Below, piece after piece: positions 25,974-34,457 of a stretch of DNA of 44,027 nucleotides. A program made the position numbers and the translations under genes. The notes beneath the pieces were generated by a model. The model saw nothing but the letters and a program-made list of their open reading frames with translations, was not told where the DNA came from and did not search any database. This DNA is from Armatimonadaceae bacterium. GTDB taxonomy: Bacteria; Armatimonadota; Armatimonadia; Armatimonadales; Armatimonadaceae. The DNA lies in the NCBI GenBank assembly GCA_030446525.1, contig JAUJNC010000004.1, positions 19,553 to 63,579 on the forward strand, written 5' to 3'. The first letter of the stretch is position 1; each line of letters opens with the position of its first letter.

Positions 25974-26727
25974 ATGACACGTAGAGGTGGAGGCCGAGCT
26001 GGCTTCACGCTGATCGAGTTGCTCGTCGTGATTGCTATCATAGCGATCCTGGCTGCGATCCTGTTCCCGGTTTTCGCGCAAGCGCGGGCCAAGGCCCGCC
26101 AAACCGCCTGTCTATCGAACATGAAGCAGATCGGGACGGGCCTGATGATGTACGCCCAGGATTATGATGAAACCCTGCCCGGCAACGCGGATCATGCCGA
26201 AGGCTTCAATTTGGCATTGGGCTTCATGGACCCTGCCTCCACGCGCAACTGGGCGCGTGGGGTGCCCGTACATCAAGAACCTGGACGTGTTCCGGTGCCT
26301 CCAGGCGACACCGCGCTCATCCGGGCCGGATGGTGCGACGAGCGGCTACCGCGAAACGACCGTTGCCGGTGGCGGCAACACCAGCTATCTGCTAAATGGT
26401 ATCGCCGCGAGCAAGGCGATGGCTGCGGTTCCCGCGCCTGCCGACATCATCTATCTCCAGGAGTACAAGTTCTACGGACGGACTGCCCAGGAGCGGCCCC
26501 GCAAGCATAGTTATACGAACTTTACAGGGAACTACATGGAATTTAACCACTCCTATTATGACGTCCAGCATAATGATGGAGGGAACCTGTTGTTCTGTGA
26601 CGGCCATGCCAAATGGCAGAAGAAGACTTCCATTCGCTTCTCGCAGTTCGGCGCCACCGGTGATGGTTCTGACGCAACCTTTAACTTTAACGGGTCACCC
26701 CAGGGCACATTCAGAGCAGCTTTCTAG
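25974..26727 (+). CDS. DUF1559-type prepilin-like protein with N-methylation signal, one frameshift
   Basis: A short basic leader, then [20 protein letters not shown], is a textbook type IV prepilin/pseudopilin signal (cleaved after G, methylated at F). [16 protein letters not shown] and [10 protein letters not shown] follow. The C-terminal [19 protein letters not shown] ending (here [14 protein letters not shown]) marks the H-X9-DG family. This pattern is strongly enriched in Armatimonadota and Planctomycetota. A shift in a G-run near 26260 joins the two frames. AAGGAGGTAAGAA gives a perfect ribosome site 5 bases before ATG. It is probably a surface or secretion pseudopilin; the partner machinery is not in the window. 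Confidence 0.88.
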
Positions 26728-26744
26728 CCTTCCAGCAGATAGGA

Positions 26745-26781
26745 AAAGCAGGGCGGGCCTAGGGCCCGCCCTGCTTTCTTT
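26745..26781 (+). terminator. Intrinsic terminator after the prepilin gene
   Basis: AAAGCAGGGCGGGCC (26745-26759) and GGCCCGCCCTGCTTT (26763-26777) form a perfect 15-base stem with a TAG loop, followed by CTTT. The stop codon is 18 bases upstream. The A-rich left arm would allow termination in the reverse direction too. Confidence 0.9.
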
Positions 26782-27040
26782 AAGGCCAAGTAACCCTGTT
26801 GGTTGCGTCTATAGACAGCACGTAAAAGGCAACCCCACCCCATTCCTTATCATCTAGGGCACGCCCCGAGCGACAAAAAAGCAGGCATTTTTCCGGAATG
26901 CGGCGGCGAAGCCACCGCCAGCATCTTCGACCGGCGGTACCCGATGTAACCGCCAGCGATCTAAACCGTCCTGATATTCTGAGAACAGGGGGAGTGATTA
27001 CTTCCCCTGTTCGTTTGTGTGCGGGGCCGGACATTGCGGA
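26782..27040. other. Intergenic region between convergent genes
   Basis: No believable gene. An inverted repeat GAACAGGGG (26983-26991) / CCCCTGTTC (27004-27012) lies 29 bases downstream of the pgeF stop and may serve as its terminator, although no T-run follows on the minus strand. Confidence 0.4.
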
Positions 27041-27867
27041 TCAAGTCCGAACCCCGATGAGTGCGCCGATGCGGCCGGTGCGGCCGGCGTCGCGGCGGTG
27101 GGAGAAGTACCGGTCCGGCAGGCAGGAAGTGCAGTGCCCGGACGGGGTGATGTTGCCGGCGGGAACGCCGACCGCGCGCGCCCGCCGCGTCGCCGCGCCT
27201 GCGAGGTCGATGTGCGCGCGCCCGCCGCCTGGCGGAGGCTGCCGTACGTCCGCGGGGAAGTGCGCGGCCACGTCGTCGCCGACCTCGTAGCAGCAGGCGC
27301 CGATGCACGGGCCGATCGCGGCAAGAAGATCGTCGGGACGCGTGCCGAAGGCGCGCCCCAGGGCCGATACGGTGTTCCCGATGACGCCCGCGACCAGGCC
27401 GCGCCAGCCGGCGTGCGCGGCGGCGACGGCGCGCCGCGCCGGGTCGACGAGCAGGATGGGGACGCAGTCGGCGTAGAAGAGCGCCAGCAGAAGGCCCGGC
27501 GTGTCGGTTATCAGCGCGTCCACGCCGGGCAGGGCGTCCGCGTGGGACAGCGCCCGCGCCCGGCGTCGGGCGCCGTGACCCCGGCGACCTTGCCGCCATG
27601 CACCTGCTCGGCGCAGATCAGGCGGTCGAGCGAAAACCCCAGGTTCTCGGCGGCCCGCCGCCGGTTCTCCAGCACGGCCCCGGCGTCATCACCGACGTGA
27701 AGGCCCAGGTTCAGCGTCGCGAACGCGCCCTCACTCACGCCGCCGCCTCGCTCTGTGACGCCCGACGCGAGCCAGGGGAAAGAGGCAAGTCCCGGGGCCT
27801 GCCAGAATGCCACGTCTCCTCGCGACGTCGGTCGTACCCCGCCGGGGATGTCAGGCCGCATGGACAT
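27041..27867 (-). CDS. pgeF: Polyphenol oxidase family / purine nucleoside phosphorylase (YfiH-type), one frameshift
   Basis: The N-terminal part has FATLNLGLHVGDD and CAEQVHG, with the first metal-ligand His. After a shift near 27520, the second part has DALITDTPGLLLALFYADCV (Cys ligand), AHAGWRGLV (second His) and IGPCIGACCYEVG. These are the copper/zinc-site motifs of the YfiH/LACC1 fold, now known to have purine nucleoside phosphorylase/deaminase activity; in some bacteria the gene product links to peptidoglycan quality control. Reading across the shift (LSHADALPGVDALIT) restores a family-length protein. A perfect AAAGGAGGTAAG site precedes the ATG at 27867. Confidence 0.9.
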
Positions 27868-28037
27868 ATCTTACCTCCTTTCGCCCTCCTCGTCGCTGCG
27901 CGTGACCTGGCGCTGTTGCCGCACTCGGGGCCTTCCGGCATCCGTTTCGTGCTTTCACCATCCGCTGGCTTTTCGTATTTGTACCCAAAGACCGGCGCGA
28001 AAGCGGGAAGAAAAGGAGGACCGCCTTCGTCTAATCA

Positions 28038-28065
28038 TTACCGTACGGCCTTGGCCGGACGGTAA
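28038..28065. promoter_or_regulatory. Inverted repeat upstream of the sigma-factor gene
   Basis: TTACCGTACGGCC (28038-28050) and GGCCGGACGGTAA (28053-28065) pair over 13 bases with one mismatch and a 2-base gap. It lies 38 bases before the sigma-factor start in the divergent region with pgeF. It is probably an operator or an RNA hairpin in the leader. Confidence 0.45.
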
Positions 28066-28103
28066 GGACGATTGTGTGGGCGGGGAATCGGCGGGAGGTG
28101 ACG

Positions 28104-28703
28104 ATGGAGCAATGCGCGGTTATGACCGGGAGTGAGATCGACCGGCGCATCCTTGACGCCTGCAAGCAGGGCGACCGGGAAGCGTTCCGGCAGGGCTCTT
28201 TGAAGCCTACAAGGACCGGGTCTATTCCATCGCCCTCCACTTCTTTCATGGAGACGAAGCGGCGGCGGAAGACATCACCCAGGAGGTGTTCCTGCGGCTC
28301 TTCACCCGGATCGGGCAGTTCCGCGACGAGGCGGATTTCGCCACGTGGCTCTACCGGCTGGTTGTCAACGCCTGCGTGGACGAGCAGCGACGGCGTAAGC
28401 GGTTCGTTTGTCTGGGGGATGTCGGCGCGATGTCCAGCGCGCCGGCGCAGCAGCCGTTCGAAGAGCCCTACCTTGAGATCGAGATCGTGGACGCCGTCCA
28501 GGCGGCGGTCGCGGACCTCCAGCCGGCGTTGCGGATGACGATCTTGCTCAAATACTTCGAGGAGCTCTCCTACGCGGAAATGGCCAAGGTGCTGGGCTGT
28601 TCCCAGGGCACCGTGGCCTCCCGGCTGCACTCGCAGTCTCCATATCCTCGCGCGCAAACTGGCGCATCTGCGCGGCGCCGTATCGGAGGGTGAGAATGCT
28701 TGA
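28104..28703 (+). CDS. ECF (sigma-70 family) RNA polymerase sigma factor, two frameshifts
   Basis: Region 2 is clear: LFEAYKDRVYSIALHFF, then EDITQEVFLRLFTRIGQFRD and FATWLYRLVVNACVDEQRRR. Region 4 follows after a variable linker: ALRMTILLKYFEELSYAEMA, then KVLGCSQGTVASRLHRS. The shifts fall near 28195 and 28632; repaired, the end reads ARKLAHLRGAVSEGENA. GGAGGTGACG precedes the ATG at 28104. The stop overlaps the start of the anti-sigma gene, the usual arrangement for an ECF factor and its regulator. It probably directs transcription of its own operon and unknown envelope or stress genes. Confidence 0.88.
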
Positions 28704-29788
28704 GAAGCACGTGATGAAGCAGCCTCCGGGCCTATTGTCACGGCGAACTGACGGGCGAGGAGGCGGGACGGGTCGCCCGGCATCTGCGGCGTTGCCCGCG
28801 CTGCCGGCAAGAACACCAGGAGATACAGCTCGGGATCCGCCGGGTCCAACACCTCGCGCGCCTCCCGCCGCCCGCAACACTGTGCAACCGGATCGCCGCC
28901 GCGCACACACAGCCACCCGGCCGCGTCGCCGGCCGGCAGAAACCCCCCCGGTTCCTGCCGGGCGCCCGAGGGCGTCGCCTCCTCGCCGTCACGGCTTCCG
29001 TCCTTCTGGCACTGGGAATGCCGGCGGCCTGGCACCGCGCGCAGGCCCCCAGGCCTTCATGGGAGGTCGCGCGTTTGGCGGGCGCGCCGACCGTCGGCTC
29101 GGACCGCATCGGCCGCACGGGCCGCCTGCGGGTCGGGCAGTGGCTGGAAACCGACGGCTCCTCCCGGGCCAGGGTCCACGTCGCCGGTATCGGCCATGTG
29201 GAGGTCGAGCCCAACTCGCGCCTCCGGCTCGTTAAGACGCGCCTTCTCGAGCACCGCCTCGCGCTCACACGGGGGAGGCTGCACGCCACGATCCTGGCAC
29301 CGCCGCGCCTGTTCTTCGTCGACACGCCTTCGGCCGTCGCCGTCGATCTGGGCTGCGCGTACACGCTGGAGGTGGACGACGCCGGCGGGAGCCTGCTCCG
29401 TGTCGACAGCGGGTGGGTGGCCTTTGTGCGCGACGGCCGCGAGTCCCTCGTGCCCGCCGGCGCCCTCTGCGCGACCCGGCCTGGCATCGGCCCCGGTACG
29501 CCGTACTTTGCGGACGCCCCGGAAGCCCTGCGAAAGGCGCTGGCCGATTTCGACTTCGAGCAGGGAGGCGTGACGGCGCTCCGCGCGGCGCTCGACGAGG
29601 CGCGCCCCTCGGATACGCTGACGCTGTGGCACCTGCTGTTTCGCGCCGCCGGAGCGGAGCGGGGGGAGGTGTATGACACGCTGGCCGCGCTCGCGCCTCC
29701 GCCCCCCGGCGTGACCCGTCAAGGCGTGCTGCGGCTGGACGAAAAGATGCTCGACCTTTGGAAGGCGGAACTGGAAACTTACTGGTAA
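28696..29788 (+). CDS. Anti-sigma factor: zinc finger plus FecR-like domain, one frameshift
   Basis: The likely ATG at 28696 overlaps the sigma-factor stop. After a shift near 28730 the frame reads CHGELTGEEAGRVARHLRRC then PRCRQ, the zf-HC2 anti-sigma motif (H-x3-C-x2-C). A membrane helix follows (RRLLAVTASVLLALGMPAAW). The outer part resembles FecR: GRLRVGQWLETDGSSRARV, VEVEPNSRLRLV and LDVDTPSAVAVDLG-type strands (here FFVDTPSAVAVDLGCAYTLE). FecR-like proteins sense signals across the membrane and release or activate the sigma factor. The C-terminal 80 residues are helical. This is a normal architecture in Planctomycetota and Armatimonadota. Confidence 0.8.
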
Positions 29789-29799
29789 GGGGTACGACG

Positions 29800-31602
29800 A
29801 TGAGGCTTCGAAACGTTTGGTTCTCCGCCGTTCTGCTTGTCGCCACGACGTGCACCGCGCAGGCGCCTCCCCCGAGCGACGTGGTCGTTCATGAGTGGGG
29901 GACGTTCCTGGCCATGAACGGCTCGGACGGCGGCGCTTTGGACGGCATGTACCACGAAGAGCACGCGCTGCCCGCCTTTGTCCACGCACGCAGCCGTGAC
30001 CAGCTGCGCCTGCCCTCCGTGCTGCTCAAAGGCGAAACGCCGGTCATCTACTTCTACACCGATCGGCGGCAGCCGGTCGGGGTGACGGTGCGCTTCCCGC
30101 AGGGCGTGTGGACGCAGTGGTACCCGCAGGCGGGGGTCGTCGGCCCGCAATGGGCGCAGATGGGTTCCTACCTGGAGCCGCAGGGCGGGCGCATCACCTG
30201 GTGCGCGGATCTCGTGCCGGCTGCCGGTGACGGCCCCGCCCCGGCGCTGCCCGAAACCGCCTCCGATGCCTTGTGGAACTTCGCCCGGGACGTGGACGCC
30301 GCCTACGTGCGAACCACCGACCGCACCGCGGGAGCCAGGCAGAGCGAGTACGAGCGCTTCCTTTTCTACCGCGGGCTGGGACGGGCGACGACGCCGCTCC
30401 GGGTGACCAGCCGGGAGGGCGGCACGCTTTCCTTGAGCGCCCAAAGCCCGCACGGCGTGCGGCACCTGTTCGTGCTGCGCGTCGAGAACGGCAAGGGCGC
30501 CTACCGGTACCTGCCGGCGCTCGCGCCCGGGAAGCGGGTGACGGGCGTCATCCCGGCGATGACCGGCGCGCAGCCGCTCGCCGCGTTCACCGAGAAGATC
30601 GCCGGCGAGCTTGCCGCGCGGCTGACCGCGAGCGGCCTTTACGCCAAGGAGGCGCGGGCGATGGTCAACACCTGGCGCGCGAGCTATTTCCAGACCGACG
30701 GCATCCGCGTCCTCTTCGTGCTGCCGCAGGCGTGGACCGACAGGTTCATCCCGATGGAGGTCAGGCCGCGACCGAAAAAGATCGTCCGCGTGATGGTGGG
30801 GCGGACCGAGCTGCTCACGCCCGAGCGCGAGAAGACGTTCGAAAACGCGGTGCGCGACCTCGGCGCGCCGGACGCCGCCCGCCGCCGGGTCGCGTTCGCG
30901 TACCTGCGTGAGCAAGGCCGTTACGTGGAGCCGATCCTGCGCCGCACGCTGCGGACCACCCCGGACGCGGAGGTGCGGACCCTGTGCCGGCGGCTGCTCT
31001 TGACAGACTGGGTGACCGAGCTGCGCGCCGCCGTCCACTCGGCGACGGACGGCGGGCGCCTTGTGGACGACCCGCTGCACGCCCGGGCGCAGCTGGCAAG
31101 CGTATTGCGGGAGGCGGGGTTGAACAAGGAAGCAAAGGCCGAAGCGCAGTACGTGGTGAGCGAGCTCGAAAAACGAAAGCCGGTGCCGCTGGACCGGGAA
31201 GATGCCCGCCACCCTCTGCGCGCACACGCCCGCGCCATGGAGGGCCTGGGCGACGATGCGGCGGCGGCGGAAGCGTACGGCAAGTTCATCCGGTTCGGCA
31301 GCCAGATCCAGAATCGGTGCGCGGGCTGCCACGACGGGACCGCCGCACCGCGCACCGTGGCCTGGTTCCGCGACTGGTACGCGGGAAGGAAGTTTGCCCG
31401 GTATACCGCCTCCACCGGGCAGAGGGACCGGGCCATCGCCGGGCACGAGGCGACGCTCAAGAAGCGCCCCCACGACACCGCCGCCTTGATGATGCTGGCC
31501 TATCTCTACGAGTCGAAAGGCGCGAAAGGCAGAGCGGACGCGCTGTGGGCGAAGGCGGGCCGCGTCAAAGAATCGCCCCGGCGGGTAGGCACGGGGCGGT
31601 AG
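29800..31602 (+). CDS. Large secreted protein of unknown function with a CxxCH motif
   Basis: 600 residues and intact. A signal peptide (MRLRNVWFSAVLLVATTCTAQA) is followed by a conserved-looking beta-rich N-terminal half (VVVHEWGTFLAMNGSDGGAL, LKGETPVIYFYTD). The middle is helical (about residues 345-430), and the C-terminus is TPR/HEAT-like (LREAGLNKEAKAEAQYVVSE; RDRAIAGHEATLKKRPHDTA). CAGCH near residue 506 is a CxxCH c-type heme site in an exported protein, so covalent heme is plausible. It starts 11 bases after the anti-sigma gene and may be in the same transcript. The family is seen in Planctomycetota and related phyla, without a defined role. A redox function is inference. Confidence 0.75.
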   Translation: MRLRNVWFSAVLLVATTCTAQAPPPSDVVVHEWGTFLAMNGSDGGALDGMYHEEHALPAFVHARSRDQLRLPSVLLKGETPVIYFYTDRRQPVGVTVRFPQGVWTQWYPQAGVVGPQWAQMGSYLEPQGGRITWCADLVPAAGDGPAPALPETASDALWNFARDVDAAYVRTTDRTAGARQSEYERFLFYRGLGRATTPLRVTSREGGTLSLSAQSPHGVRHLFVLRVENGKGAYRYLPALAPGKRVTGVIPAMTGAQPLAAFTEKIAGELAARLTASGLYAKEARAMVNTWRASYFQTDGIRVLFVLPQAWTDRFIPMEVRPRPKKIVRVMVGRTELLTPEREKTFENAVRDLGAPDAARRRVAFAYLREQGRYVEPILRRTLRTTPDAEVRTLCRRLLLTDWVTELRAAVHSATDGGRLVDDPLHARAQLASVLREAGLNKEAKAEAQYVVSELEKRKPVPLDREDARHPLRAHARAMEGLGDDAAAAEAYGKFIRFGSQIQNRCAGCHDGTAAPRTVAWFRDWYAGRKFARYTASTGQRDRAIAGHEATLKKRPHDTAALMMLAYLYESKGAKGRADALWAKAGRVKESPRRVGTGR

Positions 31603-31639
31603 CCCGGTCGATCCGTGGTTGTCGGCGGTCTGCGGCGGG

Positions 31640-32179
31640 TTACGCCCTGCGGCGGCGCAGGAGTGTCCCGGCCAGCGGCAGCAGACCCGAGGCGAACAGG
31701 GCGCAGGCGCCCGGCTCGGGGATGGTGACTGCGCCGATCGTCGCCCCGCCCTGCCCGCCGCCTTGGACCACGAAGTTATACGAGCCGGTGCCGTCCGAGG
31801 CGCTGCTGACGCGCGGGAAGTAGACGCCAGGCGAAAGCTGCGCGGACAGATTGCGGCCGGCCACCCCTGCCACGACAGTGCCCAGGTCGTTGAAAACGTC
31901 GATGCGCGGGCTCGGCAGGTTGAAACTGCTGCCTCCCGCCAGCTCGAAATTGACGCGCCCGCTGGTGAAAACCTCGAAGGTGTAGAAGTCCACATCGCCG
32001 GCGAAGGTGAGGTTGGTACTTACTGCGGAATAGTTGGGGATCGTGAACGGGGGGCCGAAACGTAAGGGCGTCGCCGTGGCGATCGTCTCGTTGCCCGGAC
32101 CGGCGTGCGCCGCCGTGCCGGTCAGCAGAGTCGCGCCCGCCAGAAATGCCGTCAGCGCCGCTGTTTTGCGTGCCGTCAT
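31640..32179 (-). CDS. PEP-CTERM sorted secreted protein
   Basis: 179 residues. A signal peptide (TAFLAGATLLTGTAAHA) precedes a beta-rich domain with DVDFYTFEVFTSGRVNFEL, a pre-peptidase C-terminal-like (PPC) pattern. The end IPEPGACALFASGLLPLAGT then LLRRRRA has all three PEP-CTERM parts: the PEP motif, a membrane helix and an Arg cluster. Such proteins are handled by an exosortase, which is not in this window. No protease core is present, so it is read as a surface or matrix protein. AGGAG precedes the start. Confidence 0.9.
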   Translation of the reverse strand: MTARKTAALTAFLAGATLLTGTAAHAGPGNETIATATPLRFGPPFTIPNYSAVSTNLTFAGDVDFYTFEVFTSGRVNFELAGGSSFNLPSPRIDVFNDLGTVVAGVAGRNLSAQLSPGVYFPRVSSASDGTGSYNFVVQGGGQGGATIGAVTIPEPGACALFASGLLPLAGTLLRRRRA

Positions 32180-32290
32180 GTCCTTTGTCTCCTCGTTAAC
32201 GACTGTGGGATCGCTTCCTGCCGCCGCTGGTCACTCGGCCTCCTCAGCAGTGGGATGGGGTGGTCCCCGCAGTTCGCCTGCTGCGTTAGC

Positions 32291-32320
32291 AGTATAGCAT
32301 AGCGTCAGGCAAGTGTGCAA
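32291..32320 (-). promoter_or_regulatory. Candidate promoter of the PEP-CTERM gene
   Basis: On the minus strand TTGCAC (32315-32320) and TATACT (32291-32296) are 18 bases apart, about 110 bases before the start codon. The -10 and spacing match the window's two best promoters; the -35 is weak. Confidence 0.4.
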
Positions 32321-32371
32321 GAAGTATGCGCGAGGGCGGGGGTTGTCAAAAAAGTGTTTGGAAGTTCCTGT

Positions 32372-32428
32372 ACGGCCAGGCCGTGGGCTTCCGGGGCCTG
32401 GCAGTGTAGCACTGTCAGGCCCCGGAAG
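32372..32428 (-). terminator. Two strong hairpins after the anti-sigma gene
   Basis: The larger hairpin pairs 32388-32406 with 32410-32428 over 19 bases with a single G-T position and a TAG loop. The smaller is ACGGCC-A-GGCCGT (32372-32384). They lie 19 bases beyond the stop at 32447 on the minus strand. A T-run (complement of 32344-32352) comes only about 20 bases later, so intrinsic termination is likely but not textbook. Confidence 0.55.
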
Positions 32429-32446
32429 ATAGGCGCTACGGAAGCG

Positions 32447-33517
32447 TTAAAAGTTGGTTGGAAGCGACACGAAGGTACCGGCGCCACCACCGCCTTGACC
32501 AAGCTCGTTGGTCGATGTTAGGGATCGTCCCTGTTTACGGTTCTGTCTTGCCACGGTCACCGTCTGCGTCCCGGGCGTGACGGGCGTACGCACCAGGCTC
32601 GCGAGTCGCAGAGTTCCCTCTGCAGTTACGTCGCCTTCCAATGTCCTGGACTGCGCCACGGCTATGGGCTCCGGGGCGGGCGGCGCAGGCCTGGCGGCAA
32701 CCGCGTCCGGGGCCGGCTGCGGGATGGGCGGCATCTCGGGCACCGAGGGCATTCTCAAGACCGGATCGCCGGCCGGCGCTACCGTCTCTACGGGCCGCGC
32801 CGCTATCCTGCCGGAGGCCTGTACCATGTCACGGCTCTTAACCACTGCGCCCTTTGGCGCGGGCGCCACGCTTCCCCGCGCCGTCTGCGTCCGCTGCGGC
32901 CTTGTGGCCGTTTTTACAACGGTGGCCTTGCGGCTTGCCCCCGTATCTTTAGCCACCTTCTGCGGCTCCGGGGTTTTCCTGGGCTCCCGTACCGTTACCG
33001 CCACACGATCGGGGCTCGGCTTCGGGGGCGTTGTACGCACCGTCGCCTGGGGAGCGGGTGGTTCGGGCGACGGGATGGTAACGACCGGAGGTGGGGACAC
33101 GGGGTCGAGATACGGCTTGCCCGGTTCCGTCGCCGAATTGTCGGCAATGCTAGGGCCCGCCGGGCCCGGACCGGCCGGGGCGCGCAGCAGGACGGCGGCG
33201 ACGACGGCGGCCGCCACGGCGGTGCCCAGGGCGAGACGCGCCGGGGCGGGCTGCAGCAGGGCCGCGATGCGCCGGCTCAGCGTCGGGCGCGCGTAGGTGG
33301 CCGCCGCGATGCGGGCGCGCAGGTCCGCCGGCGGCAGCGCCTCCGGCAGGCGCCGGAGCAGCACGTGGGAGGTGAACAGGAAAGCGAGCTCCGAGGCGCA
33401 GCGCTCGCAGCCGGCGACGTGGGCGTCCACCAGGGCCGCCTCGGCCGGGGTGGCCTCGTTATCTGTGTAAACCGACAGCAGCGGCCGGATGGTCTCACAG
33501 TCTTGCAAAGCGGGCAT
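32447..33517 (-). CDS. Zinc-finger (zf-HC2) anti-sigma-like membrane protein
   Basis: 356 residues. The N-terminus has DCETIRPLLSVYTDNEATPA and AHVAGCERCASEL, the H-x3-C-x2-C zinc-binding anti-sigma domain. A membrane helix lies near residues 97-113 (LGTAVAAAVVAAVLL). The outer part is a long Pro/Ala/Arg/Thr-rich, probably disordered region (about 115-300), ending in a Gly-rich tail. No sigma-factor gene is adjacent; the nearest is at 28.1 kb on the other strand, with its own anti-sigma protein. It may therefore regulate a distant sigma factor or have been separated from its partner. AAGGAG precedes the start. Confidence 0.78.
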   Translation of the reverse strand: MPALQDCETIRPLLSVYTDNEATPAEAALVDAHVAGCERCASELAFLFTSHVLLRRLPEALPPADLRARIAAATYARPTLSRRIAALLQPAPARLALGTAVAAAVVAAVLLRAPAGPGPAGPSIADNSATEPGKPYLDPVSPPPVVTIPSPEPPAPQATVRTTPPKPSPDRVAVTVREPRKTPEPQKVAKDTGASRKATVVKTATRPQRTQTARGSVAPAPKGAVVKSRDMVQASGRIAARPVETVAPAGDPVLRMPSVPEMPPIPQPAPDAVAARPAPPAPEPIAVAQSRTLEGDVTAEGTLRLASLVRTPVTPGTQTVTVARQNRKQGRSLTSTNELGQGGGGAGTFVSLPTNF

Positions 33518-33665
33518 GGGTACAACAACTCCTTGCAGCGGGAGGTGGTGGTCGGCATCACGGCCCTCCCCCTTAATTTGGACGGTGTATCGCGCCGAGG
33601 GTTTCGCTTAAATTGTCGGCGCCGCGGGGGGAGGAAAACAGGGCCGCGGCGCCGAACGTGGCCGT

Positions 33666-33965
33666 ATGTCAGAAGGCAAGGACCGACGTGATACCGCCCC
33701 GCCGGACAGCGGCGGGGCGGGGGGCGATGGTCTCGGCTTTAAGTTCAACCCGGTCGGGCGCGAGGAGCCGGCCCGGGAGGTGCTGGTGCCCCGGGTGGAC
33801 CCGGCGGTGCGCCGGCGCACCTTCCTTATTCTCGGCCTGGCAGTCATCGCCGTCATCCTGCTCATCCTGGTCGTCGCCAACCCGTTCGGCATCGAGAACC
33901 GGGGCGGTTCAGGCAGGGGTGGCGGGTCGTTCGACGCCCCCCCGGGGGGCGAAGGCCGGCTCTAA
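33666..33965 (+). CDS. Small single-pass membrane protein
   Basis: 99 residues. A hydrophilic, Gly/Asp-rich N-terminal half is followed by one strong helix (FLILGLAVIAVILLILVVA, about residues 53-71) and a short Gly-rich tail. No recognised domain. The positive cluster (PAVRRR) before the helix suggests the N-terminus is cytoplasmic. It lies divergent from the anti-sigma gene and 28 bases before the next small membrane protein; mnmE follows in the same direction. Function unknown. Confidence 0.65.
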   Translation: MSEGKDRRDTAPPDSGGAGGDGLGFKFNPVGREEPAREVLVPRVDPAVRRRTFLILGLAVIAVILLILVVANPFGIENRGGSGRGGGSFDAPPGGEGRL

Positions 33966-33993
33966 ACCGGTGCGCGCCCGTGCGTGTTCCCTA

Positions 33994-34457
33994 TGAGCGT
34001 TTCCCCCGCTCGGATCGTCTGCCCCCGGGGCGGCGTCAATAACTTCGCCCCCCCGGCGGCCGGCGGGGCGTGCGGCGCGGCCCTCGCCGGCGGGGGCGGG
34101 GGGCGGGCGGCCGCCAACCGCCGCCGGCCTCGCCCGCCGCGCCCCTGCCGGCAAGCGGCGCGGACCCCGCGATCGCGAACGGGGCGGCCGTCGCGCTGGC
34201 CCTGCTGTTCCCCTGGGTGGCGGTGCTCCGTGGGGCTCGTCTTCCTCATGCTCGACGACCGGCGCAAGATCCGGCTGGCCAGGCTGACGCTGATCTGGGG
34301 CGTCCTGGCGACCGTCCTCCACATCCTGGTGACGTGGTGGCTGGTCCGCGAGGCCGTGGCTCAGGTGCGCGGGCTGCTGCCCTCGCTGCCGGGCCAGTCG
34401 CGGCCCCGGCCCGACACGCCGGCGCCGCCCATCGAGTTCCCCGGTCTGAGCCCGTGA
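33994..34457 (+). CDS. Small zinc-ribbon membrane protein, probably frameshifted
   Basis: The start reads [20 protein letters not shown], then GGACGAAL. This looks like a ribbon of the form CPRCG-x-NNFAPP-x-C-x2-CG-AL damaged by base errors in C/G runs. Further on, [18 protein letters not shown] (another frame, about 34180-34230) and [15 protein letters not shown] then [20 protein letters not shown] give two membrane helices in order. At least two shifts are needed. Zinc-ribbon two-helix proteins of this type are common and of unknown role. Its stop overlaps the GTG of mnmE. Confidence 0.5.
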
